Source: Saccharothrix sp. ST-888 (GTDB lineage: Bacteria; Actinomycetota; Actinomycetes; Streptomycetales; Streptomycetaceae). Taken from it: DNA of 48,205 bases. The position numbers and the translations under genes were made by a program. The stretch lies in the NCBI RefSeq assembly GCF_000955975.1, contig NZ_JYJF01000049.1, positions 1 to 48,205 on the forward strand, in the 5' to 3' direction. Positions 6,105-14,303 of this stretch are shown piece after piece. The notes beneath the pieces were generated by a model that saw nothing but the letters and a program-made list of their open reading frames with translations, was not told where the DNA came from and made no database searches. The number at the start of each line of letters is the position of its first letter. Position 1 is the stretch's first letter.

Positions 6105-7744
6105 GCACCAACCTCACCACCGGAGCGACCGGTACCGCCGGCACCCGGCAGCGCTGGGCCGGCCTGGCCGTCCTGGTCCTGTCGGTCACCCTGGTCGCCG
6201 TCGACGCCACCGTGCTGTCCCTCGCCATACCCTCCATCAGCGAGACCCTCAGCCCCAGCGGCACCCAGCTGCTCTGGATCGGCGACAGCTACTCCTTCGT
6301 ACTCGCCGGCCTGCTGGTCAGCATGGGCGCCCTCAGCGACCGGATCGGCCGCAAGAAGCTGCTGCTGCTCGGCTCCTCCGCCTTCGGCCTCGCCTCGCTG
6401 CTCGCGGCCTACTCGCCCAGCCCCGGCTGGCTGATCCTGGCCCGCGCCCTGCTCGGCGTGGCCGGCGCGACGATCATGCCGTCCACCCTCTCGCTGATCC
6501 GCAGCCTGTTCCCGGACGCCCGTGAGCGGGCCACCGCCATCGGCATCTGGGGCGCCGGTGCCACGGCGGGCGCCGCGCTCGGCCCGCTGGTCGGCGGCAT
6601 GCTGCTGGAGCACTTCTGGTGGGGCTCGGTCTTCCTGCTCAACCTGCCCGTGCTGCTCCTGCTGCTGGTCCTCGGCGCCTGGCTGCTGCCCGAGTCCAAG
6701 GACCCCAGACCCGGCAGCTGGGACCTGGTGAGCGTGCTGCTCTCGATGACCGGTGTGATCGGCGTGGTGTACGCGATCAAGGAGCTGGCCGCCGACGGCC
6801 TCACCCACTGGTACGTTCCGGCCGCCCTGGTGGTCGGCGCCCTCGCGCTGACGGCCTTCGTCCGGCGGCAGCTGCGGCTGGCGTCCCCGCTGCTGGACGT
6901 CCGGCTGTTCCGCGACCCGCGCTTCACGGCGGCCGTGCTCGGTTCGCTGACGGCGCTGATCGGGCTCTCCGGCGTGATCTTCTTCATGTCGCAGTACCTC
7001 CAGCTGGTGCGCGGCTACTCGCCGCTCGCCGCCGGGATCGCCGAGCTGCCCGCCTTCGCCGGCGCGGTGATCGGCGGCCTGCTGACCGCCTGGCTGGCCC
7101 GCCGGACCGGCGCCCGCGCCACCCTGGCCGGCGGTCTGCTGGTGATGGGTGCGGGCATCGCCCTGCTCGGCTGGGTGCACCAGGACAGCGCCTACCTGCT
7201 GCTCGGAATCTCCTTCCTGGCCGTCGGCACCGCCGAGGGCGTGGTCTACACGCTGGCCGCCGACCTGGTGCTCGGCGCCGCGCCCGCCGACAAGGCGGGT
7301 GCCGCCTCGGCCGTCTCCGAGACGGCCTACGAGCTCGGCACGGCGCTCGGCATCGCACTGATCGGCTCGGTGGTGACCGCGATCTACGTGGGCTCGCTGA
7401 CCTTCCCCGCCGGGACTCCGGCTGCGGCGGCCAAGCGGGCCGGGGAGTCGGTCGGCGGTGCCGTCGAGGCTGCCGCGACGCTCCCGGGCGAGCTCGGCAG
7501 GCCGATGCTCGCGCAGGCCGAGCACGCCTTCGTGCACGGCATGAACGTCGCGGCCGTGCTCGCGGCCGGTCTGCTGCTGGTGTCGGCCGGTGCCGCGTGG
7601 TACCTGCTGCGCAACCGGGCGGGCGGCGCACCCGCAGCCCACGGCGAGCACCACGGCGAGCACCACGGCGAGCACCACGGCGAGGACCGCGACGAGGAAC
7701 GCGCGGAGGCCGGACCGGCGCGGCACTCGAAGCTCGCGGCCTGA
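6101..7744 (+). CDS. MFS drug-efflux transporter, DHA2 (14-TM) family
   Basis: This 547-residue drug:H+ antiporter is of the EmrB/QacA/SmvA type. The first segment carries VAVDATVLSLAIPSI (motif D1-like). The loop 2-3 motif is SDRIGRKKLLLLGS, with LARALLGVAGATIMPSTLSL after it. The antiporter motif C region is GIWGAGATAGAALGPLVGG. The length and roughly 14 hydrophobic stretches support DHA2. The C-terminal cytoplasmic tail contains four consecutive HGEH-type units encoded by a 12-bp tandem repeat (7640-7687), an unusual His/Glu-rich end. It is coupled to the TetR gene by a 4-nt overlap. Family members export quaternary ammonium compounds, dyes and antibiotics; the substrate here is unknown. 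Confidence 0.92.
   Translation: MSTNLTTGATGTAGTRQRWAGLAVLVLSVTLVAVDATVLSLAIPSISETLSPSGTQLLWIGDSYSFVLAGLLVSMGALSDRIGRKKLLLLGSSAFGLASLLAAYSPSPGWLILARALLGVAGATIMPSTLSLIRSLFPDARERATAIGIWGAGATAGAALGPLVGGMLLEHFWWGSVFLLNLPVLLLLLVLGAWLLPESKDPRPGSWDLVSVLLSMTGVIGVVYAIKELAADGLTHWYVPAALVVGALALTAFVRRQLRLASPLLDVRLFRDPRFTAAVLGSLTALIGLSGVIFFMSQYLQLVRGYSPLAAGIAELPAFAGAVIGGLLTAWLARRTGARATLAGGLLVMGAGIALLGWVHQDSAYLLLGISFLAVGTAEGVVYTLAADLVLGAAPADKAGAASAVSETAYELGTALGIALIGSVVTAIYVGSLTFPAGTPAAAAKRAGESVGGAVEAAATLPGELGRPMLAQAEHAFVHGMNVAAVLAAGLLLVSAGAAWYLLRNRAGGAPAAHGEHHGEHHGEHHGEDRDEERAEAGPARHSKLAA
7640..7687 (+). repeat. 12-bp tandem repeat in the MFS gene tail
   Basis: Four units of CACGGCGAGCAC (the last ending GGAC) lie in frame and encode a repeated H-G-E-H tetrapeptide near the C-terminus of the efflux pump. 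Confidence 0.9.
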
Positions 7745-7763
7745 CCCGGGCTTCAGCAAGGCT

Positions 7764-7782
7764 CGGGAGCGCTGCACTCCCG
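7764..7782. terminator. Weak hairpin between convergent genes
   Basis: CGGGAG (7764-7769) and CTCCCG (7777-7782) form a 6-bp stem with a 7-nt loop between the convergent efflux and phosphatase genes. It could terminate both, but there is no T tract. Confidence 0.35.
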
Positions 7783-7802
7783 GGGTCCGCCGCGCGACCG
7801 GA

Positions 7803-10280
7803 TCAGTGGTTCAGCGGGAGTTCCAGTTCGGCCCAGACCACTTTGCCGCCCTTGGTCGGGCGGGTGCCCCAGCGGTGGGCGAGTTCACTGACCAGGTGCA
7901 TGCCCCGGCCGCCCTCGTCCTCCTCCGCCGAGGTGCGGACCCTCGGCGGCGAGCCGCCCGAGTCGGCGACCTCGACGGTGAGGGTGCGGTCGCGGAACAG
8001 CCGCAGCCGCCGGGGCGCCTCGGCGTGTAGCAGGGCGTTGGTGACCAGCTCACTGACCATCAGCTCGGCGAAGTCGGTGAGCGCGGACAGCCCCCAGGCG
8101 TCCAGGGTGGCCCGGGTGAAGCGGCGCGCCCGGCCGGGCAGCGGACCGTCGCCGTCCAGCGGCAGGCTGGCGATCCGGTCGGCGGGGACGGGCAGCGCGC
8201 GCGCCATGATCATGGCGATGTCGTCGTCGGTTCCCTCGGCGACCAGCGTGGTGAGCACCGCGTCGCAGCTCGCCTCCAGCGTGCGGCCGCGCCCGGCGAG
8301 TGTCTGCGACAGCAGGTCGATGCCGTGGTCGATGTCCCGGTCCCGGCGTTCCACCAGGCCGTCGGTGTAGAGCGCGACCAGCCCGCCCTCGGGCAGGGTG
8401 AACTCGCTGCTCTCGAACGCCACTCCGCCGACCCCGAGCGGGACCCCGGGCGGGAGCACCACCGTCCGGGCGGCCCCGTCCGGCGAGACCCAGACCGGTG
8501 GGAGGTGACCGGCCGAGGCGACCGAGCAGGTGCGCTCGACCGGGTCGTACACCACGCAGATACAGGTCGCGAACTGGCCCTCGCCGATGCCCGTCGCGGT
8601 CTCGTCCAGCCTGGTCAGCACCTGTTCGGGCGGCATGTCGAGGGTGGCCAGGGTGCGGGCGACGGTGCGCAGCTGGCCCATCGTCGCGGCCGCCCTGATG
8701 CCGTGGCCCATCACGTCGCCGACCACCAGCGCCACCCGTCCGCAGGAGAGCGGCACCACGTCGAACCAGTCCCCGCCGACCTCGCTGACCAGGCTGCTCG
8801 GCAGATAGCGGTAGGCGATCTCCAGCCCGAGGGTGCGGTGGATCTCCTGCGGCAGCAGGCTGCGCTGCAGGGTGAGCGCGGTCTCCCGTTCGCGCCGGTA
8901 GAGGCGGGCGTTGTCCAGGGCGATGGCCGCCCGGGCGACCAGTTCCTCGGCCAGCGCCACATCGGCGGCGGTGAACGGCTCCGGGTTCCGCGTGCGGACG
9001 AACTCCGAACCCCCGAGCACCATGCCCCGGGCCATGATCGGCACCATCAGGTACGAGTGGATGCCCGCCTCCAGCCCCGGCGCGACCCGGTCCGGGTAGG
9101 CGACCAGGGCGGCCAGGGTCTGCTCGTCGACGTGGGTCCGCAGCAGCGGGCGGCCACTGCGCAGGCATTCGGTGTAGGGCCGCTTGGCGTCGTACTCGGA
9201 GGTCTCCCCCACCGCGTCGGAGGCGTTCACCAGGCCCGACTCGTACGCCTCGCCGACCGCGACCGCGCGCAGCGTGATGCTGCGGTCGGGGGCCAGCGCG
9301 GCCGGCTCCTCGCCGCGCAGGACGGGTTCCAGCAGGTCGACGGTGGCGAAGTCGGCGAAGCGCGGGACGACGGCCTCGATGAGCTCCTCGGCGGTGCGCT
9401 GGAGGTCGAGGGTGGTACCGATCCGGGCGGTGGCCTCCGCGAGCAGGGTCAGGCGTTCCTGCGCCCGGGCGGCGCGGGCCTCGGCCTGGAACCGCTCGGT
9501 GACGTCGATCAGGGAGGAGCTGAGGCCGAGGATCTTGCCGGTGGAGTCCTCCAGCCGGAAGTAGGAGGCGGACCAGGCCCGGTCGTGCCGTGGATCGCCG
9601 GGGGTGCGGCCGTGCGAACGGGCGTCCACGACGGGACGCCCGGTGGCGAGCACCTGCCTCATCACGGCCTCGATCTCTGCGCCGTTCAGCCCCGGCAGGA
9701 CACTGCTGAGCCGGCGGCCGACGTGATCCTCGACCGACACGCCGTTGATCCGGGCGAGGGCGCTGTTGAGCCGGACGAAGCGCAGGTCGGTGTCGTAGAC
9801 GGCCATGCCGATCGGGGACTGGGTGAAGCAGCCGTCCAGGACGGCGAGGTCCGCCTCGACCCGGCGCAGCGCCGCCATGTCGGAGGCGGTGGCCAGCAGC
9901 ATCCGGCGGCCGTCCGGCCCCGTGATGGGGTAGGTGCGGAACTCCAGCTCGACCTGGTGGCCGTCACGGTGACGGACCGGGATGACGCCGGCCCAGCCGC
10001 TCCCGGACATGATCCGGTCGAACACGGCGAGGATCTCGGACCGCTCGGCCTTCGGGACCAGCAGCTTGGCGGCGTACGAGCCGACGGCTTCGGCGGCGGT
10101 GTAGCCGGTCAGCCGCTCGGCGTCATCGCTCCAGTGCAGGATGCGGCCGTCGCTCTCCACCAGGGCGGTGGCGATCGGTACCAGCCGGTGGCCCCGCAGA
10201 CGTGCCGAGGCGGCGTCGACCGTCCCGGACTCCGCGTCCTGGCCGGCAGCGTCGGGACCGGTCCACTCGAATCCGTACAT
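7803..10280 (-). CDS. PAS-PAS-GAF-PP2C(SpoIIE)-HATPase signalling protein
   Basis: This 825-residue cytoplasmic multi-domain regulator has a PAS domain at ~40-150 (HWSDDAERLTGYTAAEAVG), a second PAS at ~155-275 (QSPIGMAVYDTDLRFVRLN) and a GAF at ~290-470. A SpoIIE/PP2C phosphatase follows at ~495-690 (VVGDVMGHGIRAAATMGQL and ALYTDGLVERRD, with metal-binding Asp residues). It ends in an RsbW-like HATPase at ~705-825 (ELVTNALLHAEAP, VEVADSGG, GRGMHLVSELAHRWG). Such proteins act in partner-switching: the kinase phosphorylates an anti-anti-sigma factor and the phosphatase reverses it. Both catalytic cores look intact. The ATG at 10280 is chosen; an in-frame TTG at 10328 would add 16 residues. No STAS partner gene is adjacent. 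Confidence 0.9.
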   Translation of the reverse strand: MYGFEWTGPDAAGQDAESGTVDAASARLRGHRLVPIATALVESDGRILHWSDDAERLTGYTAAEAVGSYAAKLLVPKAERSEILAVFDRIMSGSGWAGVIPVRHRDGHQVELEFRTYPITGPDGRRMLLATASDMAALRRVEADLAVLDGCFTQSPIGMAVYDTDLRFVRLNSALARINGVSVEDHVGRRLSSVLPGLNGAEIEAVMRQVLATGRPVVDARSHGRTPGDPRHDRAWSASYFRLEDSTGKILGLSSSLIDVTERFQAEARAARAQERLTLLAEATARIGTTLDLQRTAEELIEAVVPRFADFATVDLLEPVLRGEEPAALAPDRSITLRAVAVGEAYESGLVNASDAVGETSEYDAKRPYTECLRSGRPLLRTHVDEQTLAALVAYPDRVAPGLEAGIHSYLMVPIMARGMVLGGSEFVRTRNPEPFTAADVALAEELVARAAIALDNARLYRRERETALTLQRSLLPQEIHRTLGLEIAYRYLPSSLVSEVGGDWFDVVPLSCGRVALVVGDVMGHGIRAAATMGQLRTVARTLATLDMPPEQVLTRLDETATGIGEGQFATCICVVYDPVERTCSVASAGHLPPVWVSPDGAARTVVLPPGVPLGVGGVAFESSEFTLPEGGLVALYTDGLVERRDRDIDHGIDLLSQTLAGRGRTLEASCDAVLTTLVAEGTDDDIAMIMARALPVPADRIASLPLDGDGPLPGRARRFTRATLDAWGLSALTDFAELMVSELVTNALLHAEAPRRLRLFRDRTLTVEVADSGGSPPRVRTSAEEDEGGRGMHLVSELAHRWGTRPTKGGKVVWAELELPLNH

Positions 10281-10438
10281 GATCAGGAGCCCACCTGCCA
10301 GGTACCTTCCCGGTCGGGGCCGGGGCAATCCGGCTCACACCAGACTGCACGGCACCGGACGGCCCGGCGACTCCTCGCCCGGCCAGGGCGGACCCGGATC
10401 GACCTCGTGCGAGCCGACCGGTACGGCTCCGTACGGGG

Positions 10439-11095
10439 TCAGTCGCGGGCCTGCCGGCCGGCGTCGGACTCGGCGTCGGCCGGGGCGGGGAGGACGGCGT
10501 CCAGGGTGCGGGCCCACTGGCGGATGACGCCGGTGCGGCGGGGGCCGTCGTCGGTGAGCAGGTTGGCCAGGCCCAGGCCGCGGGCCATGTCGAGGGTGGC
10601 CTGGACCGTCTCCCGGACGCCCGGGGCGGTCTCGTCCGCGCCGAGGAACTCGACCGCCGCGCGGTGCGACTCCCGTCCGACGTGGTTCTCCAGTGCGACG
10701 ATCCGTTCGCGCAGCGGTTCCTCGGTGGCCGCGGCCACCCAGAGGTGGAGGGCGGCCCGGAACAGCGGGCCGGTGTAGAGACGGACGATCAGCTCCACCA
10801 CTGCCTGGGTCCTGGCCGGTCCGGCGGGCGGCAGCTCGCCGGCGTGGGCCCGGACGGCGGCCAGCCGCTCGGTGGTGACGTGTTCGACGGCGGCGGTGAA
10901 CAGGTCCTCCCTGGTCGGGAAGTGGTGCTGGGCCGCTCCCCTGGTCACCCCCGCCCGCTCGGCCACCACCGCGACCGTGGACCCGTTCCACCCGAGCTCG
11001 GCCAGACACTCCACCGCCGCCTCCAGCAGCCTGCGGCGGGTGGCACGGCTGCGGGTCTGCTGCGGGGCGCGGGAGGCGGCTGCGTGGAGGCTCAT
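10439..11095 (-). CDS. TetR-family regulator at the end of the acyl-CoA cluster
   Basis: This 218-residue TetR protein has its HTH at about residues 15-65 (RRRLLEAAVECLAELGWNGS, then VAERAGVTRGAAQHHFPTREDLF). The remainder is a helical ligand domain. It lies on the same strand as, and 240 nt beyond, the ligase that ends the carboxylase operon, separated from it by the nested inverted repeat at 11151-11328. It probably has its own promoter. By analogy with AtuR and similar repressors it is the natural candidate for binding the palindrome at 19603-19618, but nothing in the sequence proves that link. Confidence 0.88.
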   Translation of the reverse strand: MSLHAAASRAPQQTRSRATRRRLLEAAVECLAELGWNGSTVAVVAERAGVTRGAAQHHFPTREDLFTAAVEHVTTERLAAVRAHAGELPPAGPARTQAVVELIVRLYTGPLFRAALHLWVAAATEEPLRERIVALENHVGRESHRAAVEFLGADETAPGVRETVQATLDMARGLGLANLLTDDGPRRTGVIRQWARTLDAVLPAPADAESDAGRQARD

Positions 11096-11150
11096 GGCTG
11101 CTTTCGGGTGACGGTCCGTCGATTGCGGCCGATCCTCTCAGACCGTCCGC

Positions 11151-11328
11151 CCGGCCGACCTTGCAGGGGCGTGAACATCAGGGGCGCGGCATTCAGGGGC
11201 ATGAACGTCAGGGGCGCGGGGAACTGCGCGAAACGGCAGGATCCGAGCTGCCAGCTGTGCAGAGACCCCTGCTGAACGTCGGTCTCCTCCGACTCGCGCG
11301 GTTCCCCGCGCCCCGCAGGATCGGCCGG
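11151..11328. repeat. Nested inverted-repeat element, copy 1
   Basis: Outer arms are CCGGCCGACCTTGCAGGGGC (11151-11170) and an imperfect complement at 11310-11328. Inner arms are GGGGCGCGGGGAACTGCGCG (from 11211) and a complement at 11294-11314. The left half also holds a 25-nt direct repeat (11165-11189 and 11195-11219, two differences). A related element with the same outer and inner arms lies at 24053-24209. It encodes nothing recognisable and could be a miniature mobile element or a terminator-like dyad. Confidence 0.7.
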
Positions 11329-11335
11329 CCCCGGT

Positions 11336-12916
11336 CTACCGTACGCGGTCGCGCAGTTCACGGCGGAGGATCTTGCCCGCCGCCGACTTGGGTATCGCGT
11401 CCAGGAACTCCACCGCCCGCACCTTCTTGTACGGCGCCACCTGCCCCGCCACGTGGTCGATGACCTGCTGCCCGGTGAGCGCGCTGCCCGGTACCCGGAC
11501 CACGTAGGCCGTGGGCCGTTCGGTGCCGTCCTCGCCGGTGACGCCGATGACCGCGGCGTCGGCGATCTGCGGGTGCGCCAGCAGCAGTGCCTCCAGCTCG
11601 GCGGGGGCGACCTGGTAGCCCTTGTACTTGATCAGTTCCTTCACCCGGTCCACCACGAACAGGTAGCCGCGTTCGTCCAGGTAGCCGATGTCGCCGGTGT
11701 GCAGCCAACCGTCCTCGTCGATCATCGCGTCGGTCTCGGACGGCCGGGCGAAGTAGCCCTGCATCACCTGGGGCCCGCGGAAGAGCAGTTCACCCTGCTC
11801 GCCGACGCCGAGGTCCCTGCCGGAGCCGTCCAGGGCGGCCACCCGCAGTTCGGTGGAGGCGACGAGTCGGCCGACCGTGCCGGACGGCGGGTTCGGATCG
11901 CCGATCGTCATCACGGCGGCGACGGGCGAGAGTTCGGTCATCCCGTACCCCTGGTGGACGCGTGGCAGACCGAGCCGGCGGGCGCAGGCGGCGGAGAGCT
12001 CGGCATCCAACGGGGCGGCGGCGCTGAGGATGTAGCGGACCGAGGAGAGGTCGTACTGGTCCACCAGCGGGTGTTTGGCGAGCGCCAGGATGACCGGCGG
12101 CGCGGCGAACACGCCCTCGATGCGCTGGTCCTGGATCGTGCGGAGGAACTGTTCGAGGTCGAAGCGCGGCAGCACCACGACGGTGGAGCCGCTGCGCAGC
12201 GGGTGGTTGAGCAGGGCGGTGAGCCCGTAGATGTGGAAGAACGGCAGGATCGCGAGGATCCGCTCGCCCACCGCCGTGCGGTGCAGCGACTCGGCCTGGA
12301 ACAGGTTGCTGGCGATGCTGCGGTGGCTGAGCATCACACCCTTGGGCAGGCCGGTGGTGCCGCTCGAGTAGGGCAGTACGGCGATGTCGGTGCCCGGGTC
12401 GATCCGCGGCTGCGGTTCGGGGGCGGTGGAGGCGAGCAGGTCGGCCAGTGAGCGGTGGCCTTCGGCCGGGTCGCAGGTGAAGATCTCCCGGATCGTACTC
12501 CCTTCCGCGGCAAGGGTTTCGGCCGCTTCGACGGCGGTCGGCAGAAAGGCCGCGACGGTGACGATCCAGCGCGCCCGGCTGTCGCGCAGCTGCCCGGTCA
12601 GCTCCTTGGCGGTGACCAGGGAGCTGACCGTGGTGACGGTCGCCCCGGCCCGGGTGAGGCCGTAGAAGGCGAGCGGGAAGGCGATGGAGTTCGGGCTGTA
12701 CAGCGCGACCACGTCGCCCTTGCGGACTCCCGCCTCGGCCAGTCCGGCCGCGATCCGCCTGCTGTCGGCGGCCAGTCGGGCGTAGCTGACCGACTGTCCG
12801 GTGATGCCGTCGATCAGCGCGGGGACGTCGGGGTGCCGCTCGGCCGTGGCCAGCACCGCGTCGTGGATCGGCAGGTCGAGGGGTTCGATGTCGGGACAGT
12901 CGCTGCGGAACACCAT
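11336..12916 (-). CDS. 4-coumarate-CoA-ligase-like acyl-CoA synthetase
   Basis: This 526-residue ANL-superfamily enzyme activates a carboxylic acid to its CoA thioester through an acyl-AMP. The P-loop is LPYSSGTTGLPKGVMLSH (~residues 180-197), with PFFHIYGLTALL after it. Later motifs are GYGMTELSPV, the WLHTGDIGYLDERGYLFVVDR hinge region and a terminal PKSAAGKILRREL whose lysine is catalytic. The start is fixed by GGAGG 5 nt before the ATG. It ends the carboxylase cluster, suggesting that it loads the substrate of that pathway. Related Streptomyces enzymes activate cinnamates, but the context here points more to branched or isoprenoid acids (an AtuH-like role). Confidence 0.9.
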   Translation of the reverse strand: MVFRSDCPDIEPLDLPIHDAVLATAERHPDVPALIDGITGQSVSYARLAADSRRIAAGLAEAGVRKGDVVALYSPNSIAFPLAFYGLTRAGATVTTVSSLVTAKELTGQLRDSRARWIVTVAAFLPTAVEAAETLAAEGSTIREIFTCDPAEGHRSLADLLASTAPEPQPRIDPGTDIAVLPYSSGTTGLPKGVMLSHRSIASNLFQAESLHRTAVGERILAILPFFHIYGLTALLNHPLRSGSTVVVLPRFDLEQFLRTIQDQRIEGVFAAPPVILALAKHPLVDQYDLSSVRYILSAAAPLDAELSAACARRLGLPRVHQGYGMTELSPVAAVMTIGDPNPPSGTVGRLVASTELRVAALDGSGRDLGVGEQGELLFRGPQVMQGYFARPSETDAMIDEDGWLHTGDIGYLDERGYLFVVDRVKELIKYKGYQVAPAELEALLLAHPQIADAAVIGVTGEDGTERPTAYVVRVPGSALTGQQVIDHVAGQVAPYKKVRAVEFLDAIPKSAAGKILRRELRDRVR

Positions 12917-13020
12917 GCATGCCTCCGGTTCGGCAGGGCGGGAACGAGCACTCCCAGGGTGACCGGAGTCGCCCTCTGCGACCAGAGCGCCTCCCCGGCC
13001 GGTACGTCCTGGCGCGCTGC

Positions 13021-14181
13021 TCAGTACGACCTGGGCAGGCCGAGGGTGTGCTGGGCCACGTAGTTGAGCACCATCTCCCGGCTGACCGGTGCCACCCGGG
13101 CGACCCGGGTGGCCGCGATCAGGGCGGCCAGGCCGTACTCCTGGGTGAGTCCGTTGCCGCCGAGCGTCTGCACGGCCTGGTCGACCGCCCGGCAGGCGGC
13201 CTCGCCCGCCGCGTACTTGGCCATGTTGGCGGCCTCGCCCGCCGCGACGTCGTCGCCGGAGTCGTAGAGGTGGGCGGCCTTCTGCATCATCAGCCGGGCC
13301 AGTTCGACCTCGATGGTGCACTGGGCGAGCGGGTGGGAGATGCCCTGGTGGGCGCCGATGGGCGTGTCCCAGACGGTCCGCGTCCTGGCGTACTCCACGG
13401 CGGAGCCGAGCGCCTGGCGGGCGATGCCGAGGGTGAAGGCGGCGGTCATGATGCGCTCGGGGTTGAGCCCGGCGAAGAGCTGCATCAGCCCGGCGTTCTC
13501 GTCGCCGACGAGGGCCTCGGCGGGCAGCCGGACGTCGTCCAGGAAGACCTGGAACTGCTTCTCCGCCGTGACGAGTTCCATCGGGATGGGCCGGTACTCG
13601 AAGCCCGGAGTCTCGCGGGGGACGATGAACAGGGCGGGCCTGAGCCTGCCGGTGGCCGCGTCCTCGGTGCGGCCGACGAACAGCACGGCGTCGGAGTGGT
13701 CGATACCGGATATGAAGACCTTGCGGCCGGAGAGCAGCCAGTCGGAGCCGTCCCGGCGGGCGACGGTGCCGATCCGGTGGGAGTTGGAACCGGCGTCGGG
13801 TTCGGTGATGCCGAAGGCCATCCGCAGGGTGCCGTCGGCCAGGCCGGGGAGCCACTGCTGCTTCTGCTGCGCGGTGCCGAAACGGGCGATCACGGTGCCG
13901 CAGATGGCCGGCGAGACCACCAGCATCAGCAACGGGCTGCCGGCGGCGCCCAGTTCCTCCAGCACGATGGCCAGTTCGCTGATGCCCGCGCCCCCGCCGC
14001 CGTACTCGGTGGGGAGGTTGACGCCGAGATAGCCGAGTTTGCCCGCCTCGGACCAGAGTTCCTGGGTGGGCAGCCCGGCTCGGGCCTTGGCCTGGAAGTA
14101 CGCGGCACCGTAGCGACGGCCGAGGTCGGACACGGCTCGGCGCAGGGCCTGGCGTTCGGGGGATTCGCTGAACACGGACAT
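13021..14181 (-). CDS. Acyl-CoA dehydrogenase
   Basis: This 386-residue FAD enzyme forms the alpha,beta double bond of an acyl-CoA. The N-terminal helical domain (1-120) is followed by the flavin-binding motif MAFGITEPDAGSNSHRIGT. A C-terminal bundle includes QTLGGNGLTQEYGLAALIAATRVARV, the usual FAD/adenine-binding end of the fold. It sits between the carboxylase alpha subunit and the ligase with 100-120 nt gaps on the same strand. In Atu- or Liu-type catabolism an acyl-CoA dehydrogenase acts just before the biotin carboxylase, so a citronellyl-CoA- or isovaleryl-CoA-like substrate is possible. Specificity cannot be read from sequence. Confidence 0.9.
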   Translation of the reverse strand: MSVFSESPERQALRRAVSDLGRRYGAAYFQAKARAGLPTQELWSEAGKLGYLGVNLPTEYGGGGAGISELAIVLEELGAAGSPLLMLVVSPAICGTVIARFGTAQQKQQWLPGLADGTLRMAFGITEPDAGSNSHRIGTVARRDGSDWLLSGRKVFISGIDHSDAVLFVGRTEDAATGRLRPALFIVPRETPGFEYRPIPMELVTAEKQFQVFLDDVRLPAEALVGDENAGLMQLFAGLNPERIMTAAFTLGIARQALGSAVEYARTRTVWDTPIGAHQGISHPLAQCTIEVELARLMMQKAAHLYDSGDDVAAGEAANMAKYAAGEAACRAVDQAVQTLGGNGLTQEYGLAALIAATRVARVAPVSREMVLNYVAQHTLGLPRSY

Positions 14182-14303
14182 GGGTGGTGTGGTCCTCTCC
14201 GTGGGATGGGCGGGCCCGGGGCGCGCTCGACCGGCTGCCCCCGGGGTGGGTCGGCCGGGGTTCTGGTGCGGCTCCTGGTCCCCCGGCGGTCTGCCCCCGG
14301 CGG

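Noticed and set aside
7640..7687. CRISPR-like short repeats
   Set aside because: The four 12-bp units are directly adjacent with no spacers and are in frame in a transporter gene.
10421..10434. GTACGG-ct-CCGTAC dyad after the TetR gene as a terminator
   Set aside because: Only 6 bp with a 2-nt loop, which is too tight to form a stable RNA hairpin; GTAC/CGTACG words are common in this DNA.
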